From Candidatus Bathyarchaeota archaeon (lineage in GTDB: Archaea; Thermoproteota; Bathyarchaeia; Bathyarchaeales; Bathycorpusculaceae): a stretch of DNA of 64,000 nucleotides. Below the pieces are notes generated by a model. It was not told the DNA's origin. It ran no database searches and saw only the letters and a list, made by a program, of their open reading frames with translations. Of the stretch, positions 16,844 to 24,750 are shown one piece after another. A program made the translations under genes and the position numbers. The number at the start of each line of letters is the position of its first letter. The first letter of the stretch is position 1. The stretch covers positions 1-64,000 of the forward strand of contig JAMDCQ010000020.1 in assembly GCA_023488905.1 (NCBI GenBank). Reading direction: 5' to 3'.

Positions 16844-17344
16844 GTGGCTGACTTGGTATCAGGAAAAGCAAAAACAGATATACTGGGGATTGTTGGGGTA
16901 GCCGGTTTATTAATCTCAATGTTCATGGCGGTGGTGTTGTTTGGGCCTTATTTCGGGTTTAGTTTGCTGACTGTTGATGAGAATTTGGCGATAGTTGTCT
17001 TTTCAATTTCGATTGCTGTGACAGTCATGGGTTTTAGTTTCCTTCAGAAAACTGCAATAAAAATAACCAAAGAAGCAATCGCTGATTTTGCTAATCCGAT
17101 ATTGAATTCAAAGGGCAAGGTTTCAGCTCGCGAAATAGCTGATAAACCGCTTAAAGGAAAAATGGAGATCGCCATTCTTGTGAAAAGCTATCTCGAACCA
17201 ATGATTGGGGAAGGTTATTTTGAAGGCGCCCGTCTTGAAGGTGGGTGGTTGGTGAAAGACGTTATCCCCTGTGAGTACTGCGGGAAGCCAGTCCGGTTAA
17301 CCGACACGAAATGCTCCAGCTGCGGAGCTACAATTAAAAAGTGA
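16844..17344 (+). CDS. membrane protein with C-terminal zinc ribbon
   Basis: The 166-residue protein has a GTG start. Two membrane helices lie at about 13-35 and 47-66. A cytoplasmic helical and winged-helix-like region follows (ISVSAREIADKPLKG-type text, VKSYLEPMIGEGYFEGARLEGGWLVKDV), and then a zinc ribbon CEYCGKPVRLTDTKCSSCG at about 142-161 with four cysteines. No family is recognised, but the layout is common in uncharacterised archaeal proteins. It may belong to the integrated element or to the host. Confidence 0.6.
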   Translation: MADLVSGKAKTDILGIVGVAGLLISMFMAVVLFGPYFGFSLLTVDENLAIVVFSISIAVTVMGFSFLQKTAIKITKEAIADFANPILNSKGKVSAREIADKPLKGKMEIAILVKSYLEPMIGEGYFEGARLEGGWLVKDVIPCEYCGKPVRLTDTKCSSCGATIKK

Positions 17345-17636
17345 GTTAACAGGCGTGGATGGCGGTCAGCTAAGTTGCTTTGCCATGTAGGGTCCGTCTC
17401 GCTCGTAGCCGCGCGCGGGTTTGCCAAATTTTCGTAGACAAGCGCGCACTCTTTTTATTTAAACTACTAAGTATAGACTTAAGATAATTTAATTTTCTCT
17501 CTTGCCTCACTCCCATACACGTAGAGCTCAGCACAAACATATTCGCACACCAACAGAATTTGAGTCTTAATTCATATTTTATTTTTGCAGATCTTTATTA
17601 GCTTGAAAGCAGTAGCTTAGTCAGCTTGATGAATTT
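17345..17636. other. intergenic, A/T-rich, no gene seen
   Basis: I see no convincing ORF or RNA. TATA-like stretches occur at about 17451-17465 (TTTTTATTTAAACTAC) and 17570-17585, suitable for the gene remnant that starts at 17637. Confidence 0.4.
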
Positions 17637-18152
17637 ATGACCTACTGCACGGGCTGTGGAAAAGAAGTGCCTGAAGGCTCAGAGTTTTGTCCGAGCTGCG
17701 GAGCCTCTGTTAGGTATGTGGCAGGTTTGCACGGGGACTGCTGCTGAAAGAATCATGAGCGAAAGTTCTTTGCAGCAACACTGGGTTAAAAGAGTTATCG
17801 ATATCGTGATTGATTCAATCATTGTTGCTATCGCAACCGCGATCTTGGGGCTTGTAACCGACATAGCGGGGGTTTTCAACTTGCTGAGTTTTCCCTTCGC
17901 GATGGGTTTAATATACGTTCTCTACTTCACCATAACTGAGTCCCTTTATGGCTACACCATTGGAAAGAGACTGGTCAACCTTAGAGTTGAGACCTTGGAT
18001 GGAAGAAAACCGGGTTTGCAAAGCGCCTTCATAAGGAACATCAGCAAAATCCATTTTCTTTTCTTGATTTTGGACACAATCGGCGGTTTTTTCACCTCGA
18101 AAGATCATCATCAAAATATATCGATCAAATCGCGCATACAACAGTTGTCTAA
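17637..18152 (+). pseudogene. zinc-ribbon/RDD-family membrane protein broken by two frameshifts
   Basis: ATG at 17637 starts a zinc ribbon (MTYCTGCGKEVPEGSEFCPSC) in one frame that soon stops. The RDD membrane domain (HWVKRVIDIVIDSIIVAIATAILGL...FTITESLYGYTIGKRLVNLRVETLDG) follows in another frame. Near 18115 the frame breaks again: with one extra A in an A-run the end would read DHHQKYIDQIAHTTVV and stop at 18150-18152, the usual RDD ending. Zinc-ribbon plus RDD is a known archaeal architecture. Two indels in one gene suggest decay rather than one sequencing error. Confidence 0.7.
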
Positions 18153-18235
18153 TACTTCTTTTTACGGGTAATCCTTACAGCGTAATCTTTTTTGGCAAAA
18201 TACGCTATATTTTGGCTGATTTAACTGTTTAAAGC

Positions 18236-18463
18236 ATGGAATACGCACCTATTGCAGTCTTGGTCGGCGCATTGCTGACGATGGCGTCAGTTGTTTTCGG
18301 CGCGAAGTACACGCAGGGCAAAGGCAAAGCCAAGCAGCTGACCAAGCTTCTAAACACAATTATTGACGCTGCACAAGACGATGAGGTAACCGAAAAAGAG
18401 TTTCAAAGGATTGTTGCTTCCGCCAAGACCATTTTGGAAAAACCGGAGGCGCAATCAGCCTGA
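18236..18463 (+). CDS. small membrane protein, possible virus gene
   Basis: The 75-residue protein has an N-terminal membrane helix (IAVLVGALLTMASVVFGA) followed by a basic KGKGKAKQ and an amphipathic helical tail (LTKLLNTIIDAAQDDEVTEKEFQRIVASAKTILE). One helix plus a charged helical tail resembles holin-like or small virion-assembly proteins, but I cannot assign a family. Its stop overlaps the apparent CTG start of the next gene, and a GGAGG near its end serves that gene. It opens a run of five closely packed plus-strand genes that ends at the att-like repeat. Confidence 0.6.
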   Translation: MEYAPIAVLVGALLTMASVVFGAKYTQGKGKAKQLTKLLNTIIDAAQDDEVTEKEFQRIVASAKTILEKPEAQSA

Positions 18464-18897
18464 GAAGAAAGCTTCTTGGTTTCTCTGTTCTTTTCCTTCT
18501 GTTTTCAGTTGCAGCTACCTATGGTGTTCAACAATATCAGGTTAGAATTCCTGCAACTGGCAACGTCAAAGCAATCGGTATAGGTGTCTACAATGATCAA
18601 GCCTGTACAAGTTCACTTTCTAGTATTAACTGGGGGCTGTTGTCGCCTGGAGAAAACAAAACTTTCACTTGTTATCTAAAGAGCCTCTCAAACGTTAATG
18701 GTTCTCTTGCTTTATCGGTTGGTAATTGGGCGCCAACTTCAGCAAGCAATTACATTATTCTTTCATGGAATCGGGAAAGCTACCACATAACGCCGGGCGA
18801 AGTCATTTCAGCGGTATTTGCGCTGCAGGTTAGCTCTTCCATTCAAGGTGTGACCAGCTTCAGTTTTGATGTAGTTGTCACAGCTGTGGAGGCTTAA
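18460..18897 (+). CDS. exported protein with apparent CTG start
   Basis: The frame 18460-18897 gives 145 residues with a clean signal peptide (RRKLLGFSVLFLLLFSVAATYG) and a beta-rich exported domain (VRIPATGNVKAIGIGVYNDQACTSSLSSINWGLLSPGE...ITPGEVISAVFALQVSSS). No ATG, GTG or TTG occurs in frame before the signal peptide. CTG at 18460 overlaps the preceding TGA (CTGA) and has GGAGG (445-449 of the 18 kb line) ten bases upstream, so CTG is the likely start. The first usual start codon, TTG at 18640, would lose the export signal. The domain resembles no family I know; a virion-surface or pilin-like role is possible. Confidence 0.6.
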   Translation: MRRKLLGFSVLFLLFSVAATYGVQQYQVRIPATGNVKAIGIGVYNDQACTSSLSSINWGLLSPGENKTFTCYLKSLSNVNGSLALSVGNWAPTSASNYIILSWNRESYHITPGEVISAVFALQVSSSIQGVTSFSFDVVVTAVEA

Positions 18898-18900
18898 TAG

Positions 18901-19083
18901 TTGAGCAAAAACCAAAGCACGAAGAATACCGAGTGGCTTCACAAGTGGGAGCAATTTGGGCAACGCATTAACCAGTTTCCTGAGTGGATGCAAACAATTC
19001 TTTTGGAAGATGTGGAGACGGCTATCCGGAATCGACTTGTCATTTTTGAGATGATCCACAACAAGGTAAAAGGAGCAAGCTAG
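18901..19083 (+). CDS. small hypothetical protein in viral gene run
   Basis: The 60-residue protein has a TTG start, four bases after the previous stop. It is rich in W, Q and charged residues (TEWLHKWEQFGQRINQFPEWMQTILLEDVETAIRNRLVIFEMIHNK) and predicted all helical. No family is recognised. Tight spacing on both sides (the next ATG is two bases after its stop) supports it as a real gene of the run. Confidence 0.55.
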   Translation: MSKNQSTKNTEWLHKWEQFGQRINQFPEWMQTILLEDVETAIRNRLVIFEMIHNKVKGAS

Positions 19084-19084
19084 C

Positions 19085-19411
19085 ATGGGCTATTGCGAAG
19101 TTGAAGCCGTTAAACTTGTCTTGCAGATTCCCTCTGAAACTGAAACCTTTGACGAGGAAATATCTGGTTGCATTGTCTCGGCTGACGCTTTAGTTGATAG
19201 TTTGCTAAAGCAGAAAGGCCTTAGCGTTTCTTCACCTACCCCTCAGAATATCATTGATGCAAGTGCCATTTTGCAGCTTGGCAATTTCGGCGTCGCCGAG
19301 ATCCAGTTGGGGCTGAAGCGTTCTGGTAGGAAGCAAACAGGTTCCTGGATGTCTACGGGGAAACCGAAGGAGAATTACCGTTTAAGGTGTGCCAAGCTTG
19401 ATATCGGTTGA
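19085..19411 (+). CDS. possible head-tail connector-like protein
   Basis: The 108-residue protein has an ATG start. The N-terminal helical part (CEVEAVKLVLQIPSETETFDEEISGCIVSADALVDSLLKQKGL...PQNIIDASAILQLGNFGV) has the helix pattern of small tailed-virus head-tail connector proteins (gp6-like), and its place directly before an HK97 gp10-like gene fits that order. The resemblance is by pattern only. It overlaps the next gene. Confidence 0.45.
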   Translation: MGYCEVEAVKLVLQIPSETETFDEEISGCIVSADALVDSLLKQKGLSVSSPTPQNIIDASAILQLGNFGVAEIQLGLKRSGRKQTGSWMSTGKPKENYRLRCAKLDIG

Positions 19412-19859
19412 AGTTAGCACTCATGGTTTAGAATTTGACGAGGTTGTGCAACATCTTAGTGGACCGTTAAGGCAGAAGCTTGTTGAGAAGCTTGCGGATA
19501 TTGCCTATGCCTCTGCGTTTTATGGTGTACCTTGGCTAACTGGTCGACTTGCCCAGTCAATCGTTAAGGAGATTGGTGATGGTGAAGTTAGAATTGCAGC
19601 TTTGGCGCCTTATGCCATGTACGTGGTGAATGGAACATCGCCTCACGAGATTAGACCTGTTAACACTCGTGTGCTGGCTTTTAGCGTCAAGGGCAAGATG
19701 GTTTTCGCTTCTCTGGTTCATCATCCAGGTACTAAACCTAATCCCTTCATGCAAGAGGCAGCCGAGAATGCACGCAACCAAGCCGACATCGAAAATCACC
19801 AACTAATAGTACTGAGCAATCAACTTAAGGAGCTGATACGCAATGAAAAAACAGGCTAA
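19398..19859 (+). CDS. HK97 gp10-like tail-completion/head-tail protein
   Basis: The protein has about 153 residues. TTG at 19398 has AAGGTG eight bases upstream; GTG at 19389 is an alternative. The key text is the family-typical middle and end: GVPWLTGRLAQSIVKEI, APYAMYVVNGTSPHEIRP, VHHPGTKPNPFMQEAAENAR. In tailed viruses such proteins build the head-tail joint or tail terminator. It is the clearest viral gene here and indicates a tailed archaeal virus remnant. The following gene is cut off at the att-like repeat. Confidence 0.75.
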   Translation: MISVEVSTHGLEFDEVVQHLSGPLRQKLVEKLADIAYASAFYGVPWLTGRLAQSIVKEIGDGEVRIAALAPYAMYVVNGTSPHEIRPVNTRVLAFSVKGKMVFASLVHHPGTKPNPFMQEAAENARNQADIENHQLIVLSNQLKELIRNEKTG

Positions 19860-19895
19860 ATTCCAGTCAAATCTTTTGAATCCCAGCGGGCCCGC
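19843..19895 (+). pseudogene. start of the next viral gene, cut at the att-like repeat
   Basis: ATG at 19843, with AAGGAG nine bases upstream, overlaps the end of the gp10-like gene. It codes MKKQAKFQSNLLNPSGPA before running through the tRNA-derived repeat into unrelated sequence. This looks like the 5' end of the next structural gene, lost at the integration boundary. Confidence 0.5.
19879..19895 (+). repeat. att-like direct repeat, second copy
   Basis: AATCCCAGCGGGCCCGC equals 6754-6770, the 3' end of tRNA-Arg; the next bases (TACT) differ from the tRNA (CACA). It marks the right boundary of the putative integrated element. Confidence 0.6.
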
Positions 19896-19910
19896 TACTG
19901 CCCTTCTTGC

Positions 19911-21395
19911 TTATGAAGTTAGATTTTTGATGTATTTCCAGATTAGTTGTGGCTGGTCAAACGCTGTTCGCAGCGCCTTACCTGGGTGCTTGATGTGACC
20001 CATCAAAGACAGCCTCTTGTACTCCGCCAGTGCCTTAGCCGCGATTTCCTTGACTTCTGCGGGCGTGAATTCGTTTGTGGTGATGAGGGGCATGCCTTTT
20101 GCTTGTCTTGCCTGAGCAAAACTGTTCCACGACAGGTCAGCTGGCAGGTAGCCTTTGGCTTTGCATTCCTCATAGAGCCTTGTACCATAAGACGGCGTTG
20201 CCGCGAATAGGTGCATACCCACATCGTACTTCCGCTTGAGCATCAAAGCGAAGTCCACGGTGCGTTGCATGTTTTCTTTGGTTTCGCCGGGGAACCCGAT
20301 GATGTAGAAGGCACCAGTTTTTAAGTCGATTTCTTTGGCGTTTTTGGCGAATTCGACCACGCGGTTGAGGTCGAGGCTTTTGCAGATGACTTTGTCAAGG
20401 ATTCTCTGGTCGCCTGATTCTACGCCTACGAAGATGCTGTTGGCACCTGACTGCTTCATCTTCCTCAGCAGCTCCAGATTTAGGCAGTCGGCTCGGACGC
20501 CGTTGGGGGTTTCCCAACCGATCTTGATTTTCCGACTTATGATGCCGTCGCAGATGGCTTCGAAGCGTTTCAGATCCAGCGTCAAGTTGTCGTCTTCGAA
20601 GAAGATGTTTTTGACCTTGTACTTGTCTACGACGAATTGGATGTGATTAAGGACGTATTCAGCCGAGTGTGCGCGGAAACCCTGCCCCATGTGCAAATGC
20701 ACGGCGCAGAAGCAGCAGTTAAAGGGGCAGCCCCTGCTGGTCACCATCGAGACCGCTCGGTTTTGGAAGCTACGGTAGCCGATCTTTTTGGGGTTAAGGT
20801 AACTTTCCATGTCTACTAAGTCGTAGGCTGGATAGGGCAACTCATCAAGGTCTTCAATGAAGGGTCTGCGCTCGTTGACGGTGACGGCGCCGTTTTGTCG
20901 GTAAACTATGCCCTTGATTTCGCTGAGCGATTTTTTGCCCTCGAAGTATTGGGCGATTTCCAGCATGGCGTATTCGCCTTCGCCTGTGACTGCGATGTCA
21001 ACGGTTTTTGCTTCTTCTAGGAACTCTTTGGGAACCAAGGTTATGTGGGGTCCGCCGACGACGGTTAGGATGTTTGGGTTGGCTTCTTTGGCGGCTTTGC
21101 TGACTGCGATGGCGTGGCCGATTTGGCTGGTGAAGGGCCCCGCTATGCCCACTATGTCGGGGTTTCTACTCCGTATTTCCTCTTCAATTCGCTTAAGGGG
21201 TAACCCGATGGTTACTGCTTCACCGTTTTTCTCCTCAAACTCCGCCCCAGCCATAAACGCATCCATAATCTCCACTGCGTAGCCATTTTTCTGGAGCACG
21301 GCGGCTATGTACATTAATCCAAGCGGTAGATTGCCTGCTGGCGGGTCAGAACCGGGATAGAACGTCTGCGGCGGGTTAACGAGGAGAACCTTCAT
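19911..21395 (-). CDS. B12-binding-domain radical SAM protein
   Basis: The protein has 494 residues from the ATG at 21395. Residues 1-150 form a cobalamin-binding-type Rossmann domain (MKVLLVNPPQ...IVGIAGPFTSQ...TVVGGPHITLVPKE, VTGEGE). The radical SAM core begins at about 215, with the cluster motif C223-x3-C227-x2-C230 in SRGCPFNCCFC. Later motifs (IFFEDDNLTLD, SIFVGVESGD, GFPGETKENM) are typical of the MiaB/BchE-like superfamily. It has no DxHxxG, so B12 may bind base-off or not at all. The substrate is unknown; related proteins methylate or rearrange lipids, pigments or antibiotics. A TATA-like TTTAAATA lies about 40 bases before the ATG, favouring it over an upstream in-frame TTG at 21422. 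Confidence 0.88.
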   Translation of the reverse strand: MKVLLVNPPQTFYPGSDPPAGNLPLGLMYIAAVLQKNGYAVEIMDAFMAGAEFEEKNGEAVTIGLPLKRIEEEIRSRNPDIVGIAGPFTSQIGHAIAVSKAAKEANPNILTVVGGPHITLVPKEFLEEAKTVDIAVTGEGEYAMLEIAQYFEGKKSLSEIKGIVYRQNGAVTVNERRPFIEDLDELPYPAYDLVDMESYLNPKKIGYRSFQNRAVSMVTSRGCPFNCCFCAVHLHMGQGFRAHSAEYVLNHIQFVVDKYKVKNIFFEDDNLTLDLKRFEAICDGIISRKIKIGWETPNGVRADCLNLELLRKMKQSGANSIFVGVESGDQRILDKVICKSLDLNRVVEFAKNAKEIDLKTGAFYIIGFPGETKENMQRTVDFALMLKRKYDVGMHLFAATPSYGTRLYEECKAKGYLPADLSWNSFAQARQAKGMPLITTNEFTPAEVKEIAAKALAEYKRLSLMGHIKHPGKALRTAFDQPQLIWKYIKNLTS

Positions 21396-21897
21396 GGCAC
21401 ACTCAGCAACTAAGTAGTTCAATCCTGCCTGATATTTAAATTGCTGAAATAGATGGATTCTCTTCTGTTCTTGTGGCAGATTCAGATAAGCGTCATACTG
21501 TTGTTAATACTTCACCTCCCAACCGCATACAAACCAAGTAAGACGTAGGCGAACGGGTCATCCTACACTTTATTCTCCGCTTAAGCCGACTCGGGGCCAT
21601 TTGCCGTCCGCAATGTCAAAAATCAGCCAAAGGGTCTCAAAGCCCGCTCTCAGAATACCGATTGCCTTGCTCTGCATGTAAGACCTATTCCCAGGATAGA
21701 TAACACTTCTTATCGGGCTGTCACATTCAAAGCAACGTCTGACACACGGTACACCTCATTGGTAGAAGGCCAAGAAACAAGGACTACAGGAATTGTTTAG
21801 AGTAAACCCTCAAATTGCGAATAGTCGAACTGAACTGTGCTTGCACCTTAAAACAATGAAGGCATAACTGCAAAGATAAATGCTAATACCAGTTTCT
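21396..21897. other. intergenic region with a possible gene remnant
   Basis: No intact gene is seen. The minus strand of 21570-21759 holds a possible small broken ORF (listed separately). The rest shows only A/T-rich promoter-like sequence for the radical SAM gene. Confidence 0.4.
21570..21759 (-). pseudogene. possible broken small Cys-containing ORF
   Basis: Read on the minus strand, ATG at 21759 gives MRCTVCQTLL and stops. With a shift of one base near 21735 the frame continues as FECDSPIRSVIYPGNRSYMQSKAIGILRAGFETLWLIFDIA-type text to a TAA at 21570. The sequence looks protein-like but is short, and no family is recognised. Confidence 0.3.
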
Positions 21898-23139
21898 TCA
21901 TAGCCTCTCATTTCCTTGGTGTTTTTTGAAATAAACCAGCAAACCCAAAACTATCACGACAGCTATCGATATGAAAGCAGTGGCGACAAGCGTTGTTGAA
22001 AGAGGCTGTGGTTGGGATTCTGGAGGTTCGGTGGGTTGATCGGAAGGGGAAGAAGTCTGCATAGGCGTGATTGAGGGCAATGAAGTTGGATTGGTTGTTG
22101 GCGAGGGCGATGTAGATGGTGGCGGAGACCAATAAGGTGGGAGAGGTCCTTGATAGCCGAACGGAATGTATAGTTCAGTAGCCGCAATGGCAGTTCCCTG
22201 AAGATTAAAAAAGGGAGTACCTCCAAATGCGTATACCGTATCATTCACAACCCCTACGGCAAAATTAAATCTGGAAGTAGGCATCGAGGCACCCAACGTC
22301 CAACTGTCAGCTTCCGGGTTGTAAACCTGAGTAATGTTAGTACCGAACAAACTTTGTGCAGGCAATCCTCCGAAGAGGTAAATTCTCTTAGGTGCCCATA
22401 CACCGGTTGTAGCCGCCGCAGCTGCTTGCCAGACTACATTTGGCATGGGGGTTCCAAAGCTCCAAGTGTCCGTTGTAGGATTATAGATTTGAACTAAGTC
22501 CAAGTTCACTGAATCGGCAAATTCATTCTGACCACCCATTATGAAGATTTTACCGTTAACGACGGTTGATGCGTATTGGACAACAGGATGAGGAATGTGT
22601 GCTTTTGTGGTCCATGAATCTGTTTGAGGGTCATAGACTTCGGTTATATCTACAGTAGTGAATTGTCCGCCAGTTCTTCCGCCTATCAAGTAGATTTTAC
22701 CGTCAACCACGTTCGCGTTTAATTGGCTTCTGTTCATGGGCATGGGCTTCTTGCTTTCCCAAGTGTCAGTTAGTGGATCATAGACCTCGTTAAGCGAACT
22801 GAGAATATGTGAACCGGTTGATTGATCAAAGCCCACACTGCCACCTATTACATATATTTTGTTCTGATAAACAGCTATTCCAAATGAGCTTCGGGGGGTT
22901 GGAACAGGCTGTTTTGTTGCCCAAGTTAAAGTGGCGGGGTCATATTCTAGGTTTGTGCCGTCGGGTCTAATGGTATAGATTTTTCCATTAACCACAGCTA
23001 CTTCTAATCCAGATTTTGCATCAGGCATAGGTGGTCGATCTATCCAAGAATTTTCTGTAGCGCTTGCAGCCTGTGTTATCACTAAAAATGAGTATGCTGC
23101 AATGACCAGAATAAGCAACCAACCAAGGCTTTTTCTCAT
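21898..23139 (-). CDS. exported kelch-repeat protein with C-terminal membrane anchor
   Basis: The 413-residue protein has a signal peptide (about 1-27). Roughly six kelch repeats (about 35-325) follow, each with the pattern hydrophobic-x-GG, then Y-D-P/Y-N-P-x-T-D-x-W (for example KIYVIGGSVGF, VYDPLTDTWESKKPMP, KIYLIGGRTGG). They would fold as a beta propeller. A Ser/Pro/Thr-rich stretch (about 340-385) leads to a transmembrane helix (LVATAFISIAVVIVLGLLVYF) and a short basic tail. It is a surface-anchored binding protein; the ligand is unknown. A palindrome lies 45 bases upstream. Confidence 0.85.
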   Translation of the reverse strand: MRKSLGWLLILVIAAYSFLVITQAASATENSWIDRPPMPDAKSGLEVAVVNGKIYTIRPDGTNLEYDPATLTWATKQPVPTPRSSFGIAVYQNKIYVIGGSVGFDQSTGSHILSSLNEVYDPLTDTWESKKPMPMNRSQLNANVVDGKIYLIGGRTGGQFTTVDITEVYDPQTDSWTTKAHIPHPVVQYASTVVNGKIFIMGGQNEFADSVNLDLVQIYNPTTDTWSFGTPMPNVVWQAAAAATTGVWAPKRIYLFGGLPAQSLFGTNITQVYNPEADSWTLGASMPTSRFNFAVGVVNDTVYAFGGTPFFNLQGTAIAATELYIPFGYQGPLPPYWSPPPSTSPSPTTNPTSLPSITPMQTSSPSDQPTEPPESQPQPLSTTLVATAFISIAVVIVLGLLVYFKKHQGNERL

Positions 23140-23183
23140 ACTTATCAGTTAAAACGGATTATTCATACTGTAAAAGCGTTTTC

Positions 23184-23199
23184 GTCAAGGTTTCTTGAC
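23184..23199. promoter_or_regulatory. palindrome upstream of the kelch gene
   Basis: GTCAAG-GTTT-CTTGAC is a perfect 6-bp-arm palindrome 45 bases upstream of the kelch gene start. It could be an operator or a small hairpin. Confidence 0.3.
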
Positions 23200-23331
23200 T
23201 AAACATTTATTGAAAGCTAGCAGTAATTGGTTTTTAGTATCTTGTCATCGCTTTAACTTTTTGCGATTCATGGTCCCCAACAAATTTGAATTAGTTGGAG
23301 GGTACGTTCTTTCCCCAGTTGAAAAAGCTTT

Positions 23332-23668
23332 TTACTGTTGTCCTGTTGTTGGGGCGGACTTTTCTTCCCAGAGTTCCCACCCAAACTTTATGGCGTTTTT
23401 ACGGAACTCATCTAGGCGAATCAAACCCTTGTCCGCAGCAGCGATCAAGTCAGCAGAATTCAGTTCTGGCTTTTGGGGTACCGTAATTCAGCCGCACCTT
23501 ATTGGGGTCAATCCCAGACTGAGTAATAATAGGCAAGAATAGCTCCCGTTCCACTTGACACTTTACATAACGCTGGACCGGTTTTATGAGCATGTCCTGC
23601 AAATCCAGCGCCGCCGTTATAGGTGCTTTGGAGCGGGTAACCTGTAACTTTGTAGGGCAAGAGTCCAT
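23332..23668 (-). pseudogene. remnant of a tailed-virus portal-like protein (C-terminal part, frameshifted)
   Basis: The minus strand first reads IKPVQRYVKCQVERELFLPI-ITQSGIDPNKVRLNYGTPK. A one-base shift within ACCCCAAAA (about 23477) then continues it as PELNSADLIAAADKGLI, RLDEFRKNAIKFGWELW and EEKSAPTTGQQ, with TAA at 23332. Its layout (helix, 'P..Q.G.DP..v.l.yg.P', then 'A.L..a...G.I..dE.R...G') is that of the C-terminal third of phage portal proteins. No upstream part is recognisable. It lies on the opposite strand from the other viral genes and outside the att-like repeats. Confidence 0.5.
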
Positions 23669-23978
23669 GTTTTAGGCCTCCGGGATTGTGTTCTGGTGCA
23701 GATACCTAGCGATCATGCAACTTGGCGCCTTCAACCGCACAAACCTCCAAGCCCTAAATCGACAATCACAGGCTTTTCTCTGTTATTTTGTGGCAGGTGT
23801 GGAGCCTATAAATAAGGGGGGTATAGAAAAAAATTGCACGTCAACAGCAGAAGTCTCCACAGGTATTTCTATGGCTAGCTTGGCATGTTACTGCCATGCG
23901 ACAACAACATATCTTTATGAGCGGTTATTCGGCACTAGTCTTGTTAACTTTTCCGTAGTTTAGTAGGAGGTGAATTTT
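23669..23978. other. intergenic region before the KGG array
   Basis: No gene is seen. CCTATAAATAAGGGGGGTATAG at 23805-23826 contains a TATA box followed by a G-run and resembles sequences at 28753, 38841 and 49659 (see findings). GGAGGTGA before the first KGG gene ends at 23973. Confidence 0.4.
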
Positions 23979-24302
23979 TTGAGTACAAGAACTGAAGAAG
24001 CAAGAAAGGGCAAAATGACCGTTGCCGAAGCCGGAAGGAAAGGCGGACAAAAAACCGCATCCACCCACGGACGCGAATTCTACGAGGAAATCGGACGCAA
24101 AGGCGGCGAAAAAGTCTCAGCTGAAAGAGGACCCGAATTCTACAGCGAAATCGGAAGCAAAGGAGGCTCTGAACGAGCCAAGCAGCATGAAGGCACAGCT
24201 GAAGCAGCAGGCAAAACCAGCCTAGAAGAAGCAGGACACAGAGGAGGACAAAGAGTTCGCCGACTGATTCAAGCGGGGAAGGAACGTGAAGGGCGAGAAT
24301 AA
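23979..24302 (+). CDS. KGG-repeat (YciG-like) protein, copy 1
   Basis: The 107-residue protein is made of repeats of the stress-protein KGG motif: AGRKGGQKTASTHGREFYEEIGRKGGEKVSAERGPEFYSEIGSKGGSERAKQHEG, then EEAGHRGGQRVRRLIQAGKE. The family (KGG, as in E. coli YciG and Bacillus stress protein GsiB) consists of small hydrophilic, largely disordered proteins linked to stress and dormancy. TTG at 23979 is five bases after AGGAGGTGA; the in-frame GTG at 23970 lies inside that site. It is the first and longest of six related genes. Bases 24175-24259 are identical to 24878-24962 in copy 3. Confidence 0.85.
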   Translation: MSTRTEEARKGKMTVAEAGRKGGQKTASTHGREFYEEIGRKGGEKVSAERGPEFYSEIGSKGGSERAKQHEGTAEAAGKTSLEEAGHRGGQRVRRLIQAGKEREGRE

Positions 24303-24371
24303 ACGCAAGTAGCCTGTTTTGAAGGGTTCTGTTTTTCGAGACCAGTAGTTTAGCAGGGGAGGTGACATTTT

Positions 24372-24560
24372 TTGGAGGAAAAACGTGGAAAAATGACTGT
24401 TGAGGAGGCTGGACGCCGCGGAGGATTAAAAACCGCCCAGACGCATGGCGAAGAATTCTACAGTGAAATCGGGCGCAAAGGCGGAAGGATAGGTGGACCC
24501 AAAGGAGGGCAACGTGTCCGAAGGCTTGTGGAGCAGGGCAAAGCCCGCGAAGAAGAATAA
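24372..24560 (+). CDS. KGG-repeat protein, copy 2
   Basis: This 62-residue copy has one full repeat (KMTVEEAGRRGGLKTAQTHGEEFYSEIGRKGG) and the shared C-terminus GGQRVRRLVEQGKAREEE. TTG at 24372 follows GGGGAGGTGA at the same spacing as the other copies. It lacks the KQHEG-TAEAAGKTSLEEA middle part of copies 1 and 3. It is hydrophilic and rich in G, E, K and R, with no cysteine. Spacing of 70 bases from copy 1 leaves room for its own promoter. Confidence 0.8.
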   Translation: MEEKRGKMTVEEAGRRGGLKTAQTHGEEFYSEIGRKGGRIGGPKGGQRVRRLVEQGKAREEE

Positions 24561-24750
24561 AACAAAAAAACAAAAAAAAATCAAACCGTTTTTTTCATTT
24601 TTTTAAAGGGATCAATAGGTGTAGCTCTAATCGCAAAACTGGTTGTTTAGCTGTTGCTGTTTATGGACAGCCACATATGTTTAAGAGGCTTGTTCTAAGC
24701 TAGGTCATTGAGTAGAAAGCTACCGTACGACTTTTTTGGAGGTGAAAAGT

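Noticed and set aside
23944-24573. 209-codon minus-strand ORF opposite KGG copies 1 and 2
   Set aside because: It is the reverse reading of Gly/Glu/Lys repeats; the plus strand has Shine-Dalgarno sites, regular starts and family motifs.
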